This document shows positions 15,992 through 26,027 of a stretch of 64,000 nt of DNA, in pieces. Origin of the DNA: Paucibacter sediminis (lineage in GTDB: Bacteria > Pseudomonadota > Gammaproteobacteria > Burkholderiales > Burkholderiaceae_C); NCBI RefSeq assembly GCF_030254645.1, contig NZ_CP116346.1, positions 496,001 through 560,000 on the forward strand, in the 5' to 3' direction. How positions within the stretch are numbered: the first letter of the stretch is position 1; every line of letters starts with the position of its first letter. Both the position numbers and the translations under genes were made by a program. The notes under the pieces are model-generated. The model was not told the DNA's origin. It was given only the letters and a program-made list of their open reading frames with translations, and did not search any database.

Positions 15992-17808
15992 CGTTTGACA
16001 GGCTCCGTATGCGCGTGCAGCCATGCCAGCGCGGCGCCCTCGAGCAGCGGGCCGAGCCGCCGCCGCACGGTGGCATGGTAGTTGTCCAGCCAGGCAAGCT
16101 CGTCGGCATGCAGCAGCGAGGGCTCCAGGCACTGCGTATCGAAGGGGCACAGGCTGAGCGTTTCGAAGGCGAGGAACTCGCCGAACTCGGTGCTGCCGGC
16201 CGGCACGCACAGCACCAGGTTTTCGAGCCGGATGCCCCACTGGCCCTGGCGATAGAGCCCGGGTTCGACGCTGATCACCATGCCGGGCAGCAAGGCCGTC
16301 TCGGGCTGCGGCAGCGCCTGCGAGAACAGCTGCGGGCCCTCGTGGACGTTGAGGTAATGGCCCACGCCATGGCCCGTGCCATGGCCATAGTCCAGGCCCT
16401 CGGCCCACAGGGGCAGGCGCGCCACGGCATCCAGCATGGGTGCCAGGGTGCCGCGCGGAAAGCGTACCCGCGACAGCGCAATCATGCCCTTCAGCACCAG
16501 CGTGTAGTCGCGTCGCTGCGCTGGGCTTGGCGGGCCGCCCAGCGGCCAGACGCGCGTGATGTCGGTGGTGCCGCCGAGGTAATGCCCACCGGAGTCGATC
16601 AGCAACAGGCCGCGCCCCGTCAGCGGCAGGGCCTGGGCCGGCGTCGGCACGTAATGCGGCATGGCCGCATGCGGGCCGAAGCCGGCGATGGTGTCAAAGC
16701 TCGGCCCCCGAAAGCCCGGACGGCGCGCCCGGCATGCGCTGACGCGGGCATGGAGATCCAGTTCGCTGACAGCGCCGGCGGCCAGCGCCGGGCCCAGCTC
16801 GGCATAGAACTCGCAAAGCGCCACGCCGTCCTGCACCATGGCGGCGCGCAACTGCTCGGACTGCGCGGGCTCGCGCGGGCTCTTCATCAGCTGCAGCGGA
16901 TTCGTAGCGTGAAGCTGTTGCACCCCCGCGCTCAGCCGCTCGATCAGGGCCAGGCTGACACGCGCCGGGTCCAGCAGCAGCTGCGTACCCGGCGCCAGCG
17001 CGGCCAGCGCGCCACCGATGGCCGCGTAGTCCTGCAGTTCGATGCCCTCGCTCGCCAGCTGCCCGCGCAGCGCCGCCGGCAGGCGCTGCGGCCCCACGAA
17101 GAGCCTGCAGCCATCGGCGTCGACCAGCAGGTGCGCAAGAAACACCGGATTGAAGGGCACGTCGGCGCCGCGCAGATTGAGCAGCCAGGCAATCTCGTCC
17201 AGCGCGGAGCTCAGGTGGCAGTGCGCACCCAGCGCGGCCATGCGTTGCCGCAGCGCCGCGAGCTTGTCGGCGCGCGCGGCGCCGGCTTCGGGCAGTGGGT
17301 GCTCATGCAGCGGCGTGCACGGCAGCGCCGGCCGCTCGGCCCACACCGCGTCCAGCAGGTCCTGCTGCCAGTGCAGCGTCATGCCCGCCTTGGCAAGCCC
17401 CTGCCACAGCTGCCGCGCCGCTGCCAGCGCCAGCACCTCGCCGTCGACGGCGACCGCGGCGCCGGCGGGAAGCTGCGCCAGCAACCAGTCCAGCGCCGCG
17501 GCATCGGTGGCGCGCGGGTTCGCGGTCGGCACGAGCTCGATGCCCGTGCCGGCAAGCTCGGCGCCGGCCTGCAACGCATAGCGGCCATCGACCAGCAAGG
17601 CGGCACGCTCCATGGCCACCAGCAGATGACCGACCGAGCCGGTGAACCCGCTGGCCCAGGCCCGGCCACGCCATCGCTCGGGCAGGTATTCCGACTGGTG
17701 CGGGTCGGACGACGGGATCCACAGCGCGGCCAGGCCGCGCGCCTGCAGATGAGCGCGCAGGCACGCGAGCCGCGCCCGGTAGACGGATGCACTGCTCACC
17801 ATGCTCAC
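15988..17808 (-). CDS. M24-family Xaa-Pro aminopeptidase
   Basis: 606 residues with the three-part layout of long aminopeptidase P: two creatinase-like N-terminal domains (~1-300) and a metal-binding pita-bread domain (~305-540). Metal ligands are seen in LLLIDSGGHYLGGTTDITR (two Asp), YGHGTGHGVGHYLNVHEGP (His), VISVEPGLY (Glu) and GIRLENLVL (Glu). It removes N-terminal residues preceding proline. The GTG at 17808 overlaps the TonB receptor's TGA; an ATG at 17802 is the alternative. No signal peptide, so it is cytoplasmic. Confidence 0.92.
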   Translation of the reverse strand: MSMVSSASVYRARLACLRAHLQARGLAALWIPSSDPHQSEYLPERWRGRAWASGFTGSVGHLLVAMERAALLVDGRYALQAGAELAGTGIELVPTANPRATDAAALDWLLAQLPAGAAVAVDGEVLALAAARQLWQGLAKAGMTLHWQQDLLDAVWAERPALPCTPLHEHPLPEAGAARADKLAALRQRMAALGAHCHLSSALDEIAWLLNLRGADVPFNPVFLAHLLVDADGCRLFVGPQRLPAALRGQLASEGIELQDYAAIGGALAALAPGTQLLLDPARVSLALIERLSAGVQQLHATNPLQLMKSPREPAQSEQLRAAMVQDGVALCEFYAELGPALAAGAVSELDLHARVSACRARRPGFRGPSFDTIAGFGPHAAMPHYVPTPAQALPLTGRGLLLIDSGGHYLGGTTDITRVWPLGGPPSPAQRRDYTLVLKGMIALSRVRFPRGTLAPMLDAVARLPLWAEGLDYGHGTGHGVGHYLNVHEGPQLFSQALPQPETALLPGMVISVEPGLYRQGQWGIRLENLVLCVPAGSTEFGEFLAFETLSLCPFDTQCLEPSLLHADELAWLDNYHATVRRRLGPLLEGAALAWLHAHTEPVKR

Positions 17809-20531
17809 CAGAACTTGTACTTCGCGCCGAGCTGGAAGTAGCGGCCGAGCTGGTTGTGATAGGCCGGGTTGAAGCCCTGCAGATAGGCGATGCGGTCGGC
17901 GTCGAAGGGCGCGGCCTGGTCATCAATATTGCGCACCGAGAGGCTCAGCTCCAGATCCTTGAAGCCGCGGTAGGCCAGATAGGCATCGGCGGTCAGCCAG
18001 GCCTTGATGCGGCAGTACTCGGGATGCGGCACGGTCTGGCTGGCATAGCCGCAGCTCACGGTGGCATCGGCGGCCTGCGCGTAGGCGCCGCTGTAATTCC
18101 AGCTGACATGGGCCTGCCAGGGGCCGCGGCTCCAGCCCAGCCCGAAGTGCATGCGCTCCTTGGGCTTGAGGTAGTAGCCGGCCGTGTCGCTCAGCTCGGC
18201 GCCGGGCGCATTGGCCTGCTCGTACCTGGACAGCTTGTTGTAGGTGCCGTTCAGCGTGACGCGGCCGAGCGCGTCTGGCATGTCGAACTGCAGGCGAGCG
18301 TCGATGTCGACGCCACGCACATGGGTTTCGGCCAGATTGGTCGCCGTCAGGAAGATCTGGTCGATCTGGCCGGACGCCGCGCCGCGCACGACCTTGCCCG
18401 GAAACTCGTTCTCATGCGCCAGCAGGTAGCTGGTGCTCATGGACGCCACCTCGCCCTTGCGCTTGATGTCATAGGCATCGACCGCCAGGCTGACATCGCG
18501 GCTGGGCTGAAACACGAAGCCCAGCGAACGGCTGGTCGAGGTTTCGGCGCGCAGGTCGCCCGCATTGCCGTAGACACCGACCACATAGCGATCGCAGTTG
18601 GGGTTATTGGTGTCAAACGTGGCGCAGAGCTTGGGGTCCTGCACCTTGACGTAGTAGGTCTGCGTGCCCATGTGCTGCTCGGGCAGGGTGGGCGCGCGGA
18701 AGCCCTCGGCATGGGTGCCGCGCAGCAGCAGCTGCGGCAGCGCCTGCCACTTGATGCCCAGCTTGGGCGTGTTGGAGCGGCCGAAGTCGCTGTTGTCGTC
18801 CATGCGCGTAGCCAGCGAGAGCTCCAGGCCCTTCAGCAGCGGCGCGGCCGCCTCGGCATAGACGGCGGTGACGCGGCGCGAGCCCGCCGCCCCCTGGACA
18901 TTCCACAGCGAGATCGCGCCGGACGAGAGCAGTTCATCGGGCACGGATTCGACCTTCTCGCGCCGGTACTCCGCGCCGACCGAGACCCCCAGCTTGCCCC
19001 CGGGCAAGGCCCAGAGCTCGCGACTGGCGCGGATGTCGAGCGAATCGGTGGCGGTCCTGCCGGTGCTGCGCATCTGCGGGTACAGGCGCGCCATCAGCCC
19101 GGGGTCATTGGCCGCGGCGTTGCCGAGGATGAAGCCGGGGCGCACCTTGCCGTTGGCGTCCAGCACCTCGTTGAGGAAGACGGCATCCTGCAAAAAGCCG
19201 CGCAGCCCGGTGTCGGTCCGGGCGCGCGAGAGCATCAGCGCCGATTCCAGATCCCAACCGGCCAGCTCGCCACGCACGCCAACGGTATAGCGCTGGTTCA
19301 GCGTTGCGCTGTCCATGGTGCTGGCGACGTCGTTGAACAGATAGCGCACGCCCACCTCGGCATTGCTCAGGGGGTTCTGCGGATGCCCGGCCGGGAGGAT
19401 CAGGTAGGACACTTGCGCGCCCGGCGCGTTGCCATACTGGCCGAGCTTGTCCACCTGGTTGTAGGTGTAGTAGCCATAGGAGTCGGTGCCGTAGCTGAAG
19501 CTGCGGGTGTTGTAGCGGCTGCGCGTCAGGGCGGCATCGGCGAACAGCTCGAAGCCCGCGGGCAGGGCCAGCACGCCCGCGCCATAGACGCTGTCGGTCT
19601 GCCAGCCGGCCACCAGATTGACCGCCGCGGTGTTGTCGTTCAGGCAGCGGCCATTGAGCGTCGCCGTCGTGTTGCTGGCCGGCACGCAAGGCGCGTCCAG
19701 GCCGGTGAGCGGGCCGATGAAGTTGGCGGCGCTGCTGTTGTAGTAGCCCGAACTGGGCGTCAACCGGTAGACATTGCGGTAGTAGCTGGAGCGCCGATCG
19801 GACAGGTCGAAGCGGCGGAAGTCGGCATCCCTGGTGCGCTCGCGGTCCGCGGCGCGCACCGGATCCTGCGCACGGTGCGAGAGTGTGAGGAAGACGTTGT
19901 AGCCATCCTGCTGCAGGGCGCCCTGCCCGTAGGTCAGCGAGGCGTTGTTGCTGGCGCCATCGCTGCGGCTCGACCGTCCATAGCCGGCACTGCCCACCAG
20001 GCCCTCGAAGCCCTTGCGCAAGATGATGTTGACCACGCCGCCGATCGCGTCGGCGCCATAGATCGCGGAGGCCCCATCCAGCAGCGTTTCGATGCGCTCG
20101 ACCGCATCGACGGGAATCGAGTTGGTATCGACGAAGGAGGCGGTGCCGAAACCGAAGGGTGCGACGCGGCGGCCGTTGATCAGCACCAGCGTGGAGCCGA
20201 CGCCCAGGCCGCGCAGCGAGATGCCGGCGCTGCCAAACGTGGCGTCCACCGGGCCGTCGGTCGCGATGCCGCCGGTGTTGCCGGCCGGGATGTCGCGCAG
20301 CACGTCGGACACCGAGAGCGCGCCCGAGCGGGCGATGTCGTCGCGGCTGATGACCTGGATCGCGGAGGCCGTCTCGGCCTCCAGGCGCTTGATGCGCGAG
20401 CCCGTCACTTCGACGCGTTCCAGGGTCTGTGCCTCGCCCTGCGCGAGCAGGGGCAGGCTGAGGCTGCCCGCGCAGGCCATGGCAAGGGCGCGAACAATCG
20501 GGCGGATTTTGGGCATAGTTTGGCTCGTCAT
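17805..20531 (-). CDS. TonB-dependent outer membrane receptor
   Basis: 908 residues from the ATG at 20531 (an ATG at 20516 is also possible). A signal peptide (RALAMACAGSLSLPLLAQG) is followed by a TonB-box-like ETLERVEVTGSRI-type stretch, a plug domain (ISRDDIARSGALSVSDVLRDI, then INGRRVAPFG and GASAIYGADAIGGVVNIILRK), and a long beta-barrel ending in aromatic YKFW. Such receptors import scarce ligands using TonB energy. Its stop overlaps the M24 aminopeptidase start and an AraC regulator lies just upstream, so peptide or amino-acid-containing ligands are more likely than siderophores; this is inference. Confidence 0.92.
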   Translation of the reverse strand: MTSQTMPKIRPIVRALAMACAGSLSLPLLAQGEAQTLERVEVTGSRIKRLEAETASAIQVISRDDIARSGALSVSDVLRDIPAGNTGGIATDGPVDATFGSAGISLRGLGVGSTLVLINGRRVAPFGFGTASFVDTNSIPVDAVERIETLLDGASAIYGADAIGGVVNIILRKGFEGLVGSAGYGRSSRSDGASNNASLTYGQGALQQDGYNVFLTLSHRAQDPVRAADRERTRDADFRRFDLSDRRSSYYRNVYRLTPSSGYYNSSAANFIGPLTGLDAPCVPASNTTATLNGRCLNDNTAAVNLVAGWQTDSVYGAGVLALPAGFELFADAALTRSRYNTRSFSYGTDSYGYYTYNQVDKLGQYGNAPGAQVSYLILPAGHPQNPLSNAEVGVRYLFNDVASTMDSATLNQRYTVGVRGELAGWDLESALMLSRARTDTGLRGFLQDAVFLNEVLDANGKVRPGFILGNAAANDPGLMARLYPQMRSTGRTATDSLDIRASRELWALPGGKLGVSVGAEYRREKVESVPDELLSSGAISLWNVQGAAGSRRVTAVYAEAAAPLLKGLELSLATRMDDNSDFGRSNTPKLGIKWQALPQLLLRGTHAEGFRAPTLPEQHMGTQTYYVKVQDPKLCATFDTNNPNCDRYVVGVYGNAGDLRAETSTSRSLGFVFQPSRDVSLAVDAYDIKRKGEVASMSTSYLLAHENEFPGKVVRGAASGQIDQIFLTATNLAETHVRGVDIDARLQFDMPDALGRVTLNGTYNKLSRYEQANAPGAELSDTAGYYLKPKERMHFGLGWSRGPWQAHVSWNYSGAYAQAADATVSCGYASQTVPHPEYCRIKAWLTADAYLAYRGFKDLELSLSVRNIDDQAAPFDADRIAYLQGFNPAYHNQLGRYFQLGAKYKFW

Positions 20532-20713
20532 GGATGGGGGGCAGCGCCGGACATGGCCGGGGCGTGGCAGGGTCACACGGGTCGAGTGACAGCGTGCGGC
20601 CGGGAAAGGCAAGGCCTGTAGACCTCCCACCCTGGCGTGCTGCGCTTGCGGCGCGATTCTGGTAGTGGGCCGGCGGCGGCGCGCCTCAAATCCTGCGCGA
20701 CTTGCACAAGCCT

Positions 20714-20733
20714 GCTGCCGGAGCGCCGGCAGC
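20714..20733. other. perfect hairpin downstream of the AraC gene
   Basis: GCTGCCGG and CCGGCAGC form an 8-bp stem around AGCG, in the 219-base gap between the AraC regulator and the TonB receptor genes. Neither side has a T-run, so it is not a canonical terminator. It could weakly separate the two genes or be an operator; nothing else is recognised in the gap. Confidence 0.35.
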
Positions 20734-20750
20734 AAGGGAAAGCCCCAAGC

Positions 20751-21668
20751 TCAGCCTTGCGCTCGATGCAACTGCCGGTAGCGCGCCGGCGGCATGCCAT
20801 AGCGCCGCGCAAAGGCGCGCGAGAAATGGCTGGCGTTGCTGAATCCCAGATCCAAGGCGATGTCGACCATGCGGTCGCCGCTGCGGGTCAGCGCCTCGCA
20901 GGCGCGCTCCAAGCGCAGCTTCAGCGCGTACTGATGCGGCGGCAGCCCGGCGGCCGCATGAAATTCGCGTGAGAAGTGCGACTCGCTCATCGCGCACAGC
21001 GCGGCCATCTCCGCTATGGGGATCTCGCGGCTCACGTTGTCGGCGATGAGGGCCAGCACGCGCCGCAGCCTGGCGCCGCTCAAACCGTTTCTGCCCGCCC
21101 CAGCGGCGCCGGCACCGGCATGCCGCTCGAGCAGATAGCACAGCAGCGCAGTCGCGACGCCGTCGCAATAGCGGGGCGCCAGCGCTCCCGCGGACATTTC
21201 GGCGTCGAGCATCTTCCAGACCAGGTCCAGTACCTGCCGATCCGACACATAGGCGGTGCTGCTCAGGCCGTAACCTTCCGGCAAGCCCGCTTCCTGGCGC
21301 AGCCGGTCGACGGTGTGGACCGGAACAAAGAGATTGACGATGTCGCAGCCACTCAGCTGCCGCCAACTGCTGGGCGCCCCAGGCGCGCAGATGCGAAATC
21401 GGTTGGCGCCGATGACGCCGCCCCAGATGGGCCGCTCGCCGGTCCAGATCTGCGACTCCAGCGGCTCGAGCATGACGGCGATCCGGTAGCAGCCCGGGTG
21501 GGGCGAGACCGCCTGCACGCTGGTATCCGGCTGCCGGCGCGACCAGCGCGCCAGCGAAATGCCCGTGCCCGGCAAGGGCCCCACACAGGCGTCCAGCGGA
21601 CCGGTCACGCCACTGCGGCGGAACCAATCCTGCAATGCTGCAGCGCTGTCGATGGTGGGGTAGCTCAT
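20751..21668 (-). CDS. AraC-family transcriptional regulator
   Basis: 305 residues. The N-terminal ~195 residues are a sensor region without a recognisable family. The C-terminal ~100 residues are a typical AraC double helix-turn-helix: EIPIAEMAALCAMSESHFSREF, then MVDIALDLGFSNASHFSRAF and the closing YGMPPARYRQL. It is transcribed towards the TonB receptor-aminopeptidase-lipoprotein unit, the likely target. Start ATG at 21668 gives MSYPTIDSAA. Confidence 0.9.
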   Translation of the reverse strand: MSYPTIDSAAALQDWFRRSGVTGPLDACVGPLPGTGISLARWSRRQPDTSVQAVSPHPGCYRIAVMLEPLESQIWTGERPIWGGVIGANRFRICAPGAPSSWRQLSGCDIVNLFVPVHTVDRLRQEAGLPEGYGLSSTAYVSDRQVLDLVWKMLDAEMSAGALAPRYCDGVATALLCYLLERHAGAGAAGAGRNGLSGARLRRVLALIADNVSREIPIAEMAALCAMSESHFSREFHAAAGLPPHQYALKLRLERACEALTRSGDRMVDIALDLGFSNASHFSRAFARRYGMPPARYRQLHRAQG

Positions 21669-21734
21669 ATATCAGGGGTGGAAGGAAGGCACCGCGCCGA
21701 AATGGCGATCCTAGCCTCCCGCCACCCCGGGCTC

Positions 21735-21762
21735 TTGAAAGCCGCGCAAGCACCCATATAAT
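21735..21762 (+). promoter_or_regulatory. sigma-70 promoter of groESL
   Basis: TTGAAA at 21735-21740 and TATAAT at 21757-21762 are 16 bases apart, a near-consensus housekeeping promoter. The predicted transcript start (about 21769) falls at the edge of the CIRCE operator. Confidence 0.8.
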
Positions 21763-21769
21763 CCTCCTG

Positions 21770-21796
21770 CTAGCACTCATACACACCGAGTGCTAA
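21770..21796. promoter_or_regulatory. CIRCE operator (HrcA binding site)
   Basis: TAGCACTC at 21771-21778 and GAGTGCTA at 21788-21795 are separated by 9 bases, matching the CIRCE layout (TTAGCACTC-N9-GAGTGCTAA) with only the first base changed. CIRCE is the known site for the heat-shock repressor HrcA. It sits over the transcript start of groESL, so the operon should be derepressed by heat. The hrcA gene is not in the window. Confidence 0.95.
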
Positions 21797-21902
21797 CAGC
21801 CCCGGGAACCCTGGTTTGCGGGGCTCAAGCATGTGAAAAGGTGTTGCTCACCTTGACGCAGCACCTGCCATTCAAGCACCAAGACACTCTGAAGGAGATG
21901 TG

Positions 21903-22193
21903 ATGAAACTGCGTCCTCTGCACGATCGCGTGATCGTTAAGCGCCTGGAACAAGAAACCAAGACCGCTTCGGGCATCGTCATCCCCGACGCCGCCGCCGA
22001 GAAGCCCGATCAGGGCGAAGTGCTGGCCGTGGGTCCTGGCAAGCGCAATGACAAGGGCGACTTCATTGCCCTGAACGTGGCCGTGGGCGACCGCGTGCTG
22101 TTCGGCAAGTATTCGGGCCAGGCCGTCAAGGTCGACGGCGACGAACTGCTGGTGATGCGCGAAGAAGATCTGTTTGCCGTGGTGCAGAAGTAA
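21903..22193 (+). CDS. groES: co-chaperonin GroES
   Basis: 96 residues. The ATG at 21903 follows AAGGAG at 21892-21897; an in-frame GTG three bases earlier is unlikely. GroES caps GroEL during ATP-driven protein folding in the cytoplasm. The protein begins [16 protein letters not shown], has the mobile-loop segment [21 protein letters not shown] and the core [24 protein letters not shown]. It is first in the groESL operon behind promoter and CIRCE. Codon use is biased towards optimal codons, as expected for a highly expressed gene. Confidence 0.98.
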   Translation: MKLRPLHDRVIVKRLEQETKTASGIVIPDAAAEKPDQGEVLAVGPGKRNDKGDFIALNVAVGDRVLFGKYSGQAVKVDGDELLVMREEDLFAVVQK

Positions 22194-22206
22194 GCCTTCT
22201 GCGACC

Positions 22207-22222
22207 CGCAAGATCTGACCCC
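22207..22222. repeat. copy of the GGGGTCAG-type motif between groES and groEL
   Basis: Read on the minus strand the 16 bases are GGGGTCAGATCTTGCG, matching the consensus GGGGTCAGRTYTTGCC at 15 positions. It occupies the 53-base groES-groEL gap, upstream of the groEL ribosome binding site. Confidence 0.55.
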
Positions 22223-22228
22223 AATTAA

Positions 22229-23893
<1,665 letters not shown>

Positions 23894-23909
23894 TCTCGGG
23901 AAACCGAGA
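23894..23909 (+). other. GAAA-loop hairpin right after groEL stop
   Basis: TCTCGG / CCGAGA form a perfect 6-bp stem closed by a GAAA (GNRA-class) tetraloop, followed by CTTTTG. It may stabilise the groESL 3' end or act as a weak first terminator ahead of the main one. Confidence 0.5.
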
Positions 23910-23940
23910 CTTTTGACGCGTGATCCGTCACGCTCAAACA

Positions 23941-23970
23941 AAGGGGGCCGCAACAGCGGCCCCCTTTTTC
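23941..23970 (+). terminator. rho-independent terminator of groESL
   Basis: A perfect 10-bp stem AAGGGGGCCG / CGGCCCCCTT with a 6-base loop CAACAG runs into TTTTTC. It lies 48 bases after the groEL stop. Confidence 0.93.
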
Positions 23971-24005
23971 ATGCTTGGCGCCGCCGATAATGGCGGCAAA
24001 CGCCC

Positions 24006-26000
24006 ATGAACATCATGCCCAACGCACCCACGCTTCAGTCACTCGTCGACGAGGTCGTCGCCCGGGTGCCGGCGCTGAGCCTTGCCGTGCTGAACGAGAC
24101 GCACGACGAGCTGAAGGACAAGCCCCAGCACCATCAGCTGTTTGCCGGCTGGCTGCGCGAGCGCCCGCGCTTCGTCAACGACTTTGAGTCCTCGCTGCGC
24201 CCCTTGCTGGCGGCGGCCCGCGAGGGCAAGGACCCGCTGCAGCGCAGCGGCCCGGCGCGCCTGGACACCCTCAGCCTGGTGGACGAGAAGCAGGCCCTGC
24301 AGGACGTGGCCATTGCGCATGCGGTGTCGGTGATCGAAGACCGCAGCCGGCCCGAGGTGCATCAGCTGGGCAACTTCTTCGCCGCGCTGCGCGGCATTGC
24401 CCGCCCGTTGAAGAACGACAACCCGCTGCGCCCGGCGCTGTTTGCGCAGGCGCTGAACCGTGCCATGCAGGGCGTGGACCTGGACCCCGAGGCGCGCTAT
24501 GCGCTGATGCGCGTGGCCGCCCAGCCCTTGGCCAATGGCGTGCATGCGATCTACAGCGCGCTGTGCCAGCAAATGCGCGAGGCCGACCTCATCAATATGG
24601 TGGCCAGCCATGGCGCCGGCATCAAGGCGTCGGAACTGCGCCAGCGCCAGTTCGCCAGTCATGCCGAGACCATACCGACCTCGCTGGACACCCTGGCGCG
24701 CCGCGTGGACGAATACAACTCGCGGCCGCAGAGCCTGGGCGCCGCGGCAGGTGCCAAGACGGCCGCCGCGGGCGGTGGCGATCTGCTGTCGCGCCTGTAT
24801 GGCCAGATCCTGGCCGACCCGAATCTGCTGCCCGCCGTGAAGCAGCTGCTGGCGCGGCTGCAGGTGGCGGTGGCGCGGCTGGCGCAGACCGATGGCAGCC
24901 TGCTGCGCAGGCAGGACCATCCCACCTGGCAGCTGCTGAATCGCGTGTCGGCCCATGGCCAGGCCTTCGAGAACCCGAACGACGAGCGCCTGCGCGAATT
25001 CCTCAGCTTCATGGACGCGCAGGTGCAACAGCTGGTGGCCTCGCCCGTGCCCACCGCGCTGCAATTCCAGCAGGCCCTCAACGCGGTGGATCAGCAGATC
25101 CGCCAGCATGCCCACCAGCGCAGCGAACGCAGCGCCGTGGCCCTGGCGGCGCTGGAGCGCGAGCAGGAGCGCGGCGACTGGCTCAAGCTGCTGCGCGAGC
25201 AGCTCAAGGAGCAATTGGCCGATGCCCCGCTGACCGCCAGCCTGCGCAAGTTCCTGCTCAGCAGCTGGGTGGAAGTGATCGTGCAGGCGATGGTGCTGCA
25301 TGGCCGCGATGCGCCCGAGGCCCAGTCCTATATCGAGCTGGTGGACGAGCTGCTGGCCAGCCTGCAGCTGCCCGCGACCGAGGCGCAGCGCCAGCAGTTC
25401 CGCGCCAGCCTGCCGGCCCTGATCACGCGCCTGGAACGCGGCATGGACTCGATTGCGATGGATGCGTCCAGGCGCCAGGACATCCTGGCCGAGCTGATGC
25501 AACAACACGGCCGCATCCTGCGCGGCCTGCCGGCGCTGGCCGAGGCGGTGGCGGCACGGCCGGCCAAGCCCGGCCAGGAGTACAGCCCCGAAGAGTTGCT
25601 GCAGCAGCTGCTCACCGAGCGCGAGTCGCAACTGCCCTCGCACTGGGCGCATTCGCGCGTCGACCGTGGCCACCTGCCCACCGTGCCGGTGGCGCTCTAC
25701 TCGGGCCAGGACGCCGAAAAGGCGCGCGCCGCGCTGGAGGCCTGGATGGACCAGCTGCAGGTCGGCAACTGGTACCACCTGTTCCTGCAAAGCCAGTGGA
25801 TGACGGCGCAGATCGCCTGGATCAGCGAAAGCCGCCAGTTCTTCCTGTTCGTCGGCCAGGACGCCGACGAGCGCCATTCGCTCACGCGCGGCGCCATCGA
25901 GCAACTGCTGGCCAACGGCCTGATCACCGCGCTGGAGGAAGAATCCCTGGTACAACGCGCGGTGACTTCGCTGATGCAGGACCTGGACGAGCATCCCTAG
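24006..26000 (+). CDS. DUF1631 family protein
   Basis: 664 residues, all-helical in appearance, without signal peptide or membrane segments. It resembles the DUF1631 family of gamma- and betaproteobacteria in overall composition and in the C-terminal segment GNWYHLFLQSQWMTAQIAWIS followed by QFFLFVGQDADERHSLTRGAIEQLL, which looks like a small PilZ-like barrel strand pair. The function of the family is not established; old thymidine-phosphorylase labels are not supported. It follows groESL after a terminator and precedes the patatin gene by 27 bases, so those two may be co-transcribed. Confidence 0.8.
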   Translation: MNIMPNAPTLQSLVDEVVARVPALSLAVLNETHDELKDKPQHHQLFAGWLRERPRFVNDFESSLRPLLAAAREGKDPLQRSGPARLDTLSLVDEKQALQDVAIAHAVSVIEDRSRPEVHQLGNFFAALRGIARPLKNDNPLRPALFAQALNRAMQGVDLDPEARYALMRVAAQPLANGVHAIYSALCQQMREADLINMVASHGAGIKASELRQRQFASHAETIPTSLDTLARRVDEYNSRPQSLGAAAGAKTAAAGGGDLLSRLYGQILADPNLLPAVKQLLARLQVAVARLAQTDGSLLRRQDHPTWQLLNRVSAHGQAFENPNDERLREFLSFMDAQVQQLVASPVPTALQFQQALNAVDQQIRQHAHQRSERSAVALAALEREQERGDWLKLLREQLKEQLADAPLTASLRKFLLSSWVEVIVQAMVLHGRDAPEAQSYIELVDELLASLQLPATEAQRQQFRASLPALITRLERGMDSIAMDASRRQDILAELMQQHGRILRGLPALAEAVAARPAKPGQEYSPEELLQQLLTERESQLPSHWAHSRVDRGHLPTVPVALYSGQDAEKARAALEAWMDQLQVGNWYHLFLQSQWMTAQIAWISESRQFFLFVGQDADERHSLTRGAIEQLLANGLITALEEESLVQRAVTSLMQDLDEHP

Positions 26001-26027
26001 CCGCCCCGGGTCCGCGCCCAAGACCGC

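Noticed and set aside
17787-20621. 944-residue plus-strand frame opposite the TonB receptor
   Set aside because: Composition is shadow-like (runs of Ala, Gly, Arg, Gln, His) and the receptor explains the region.
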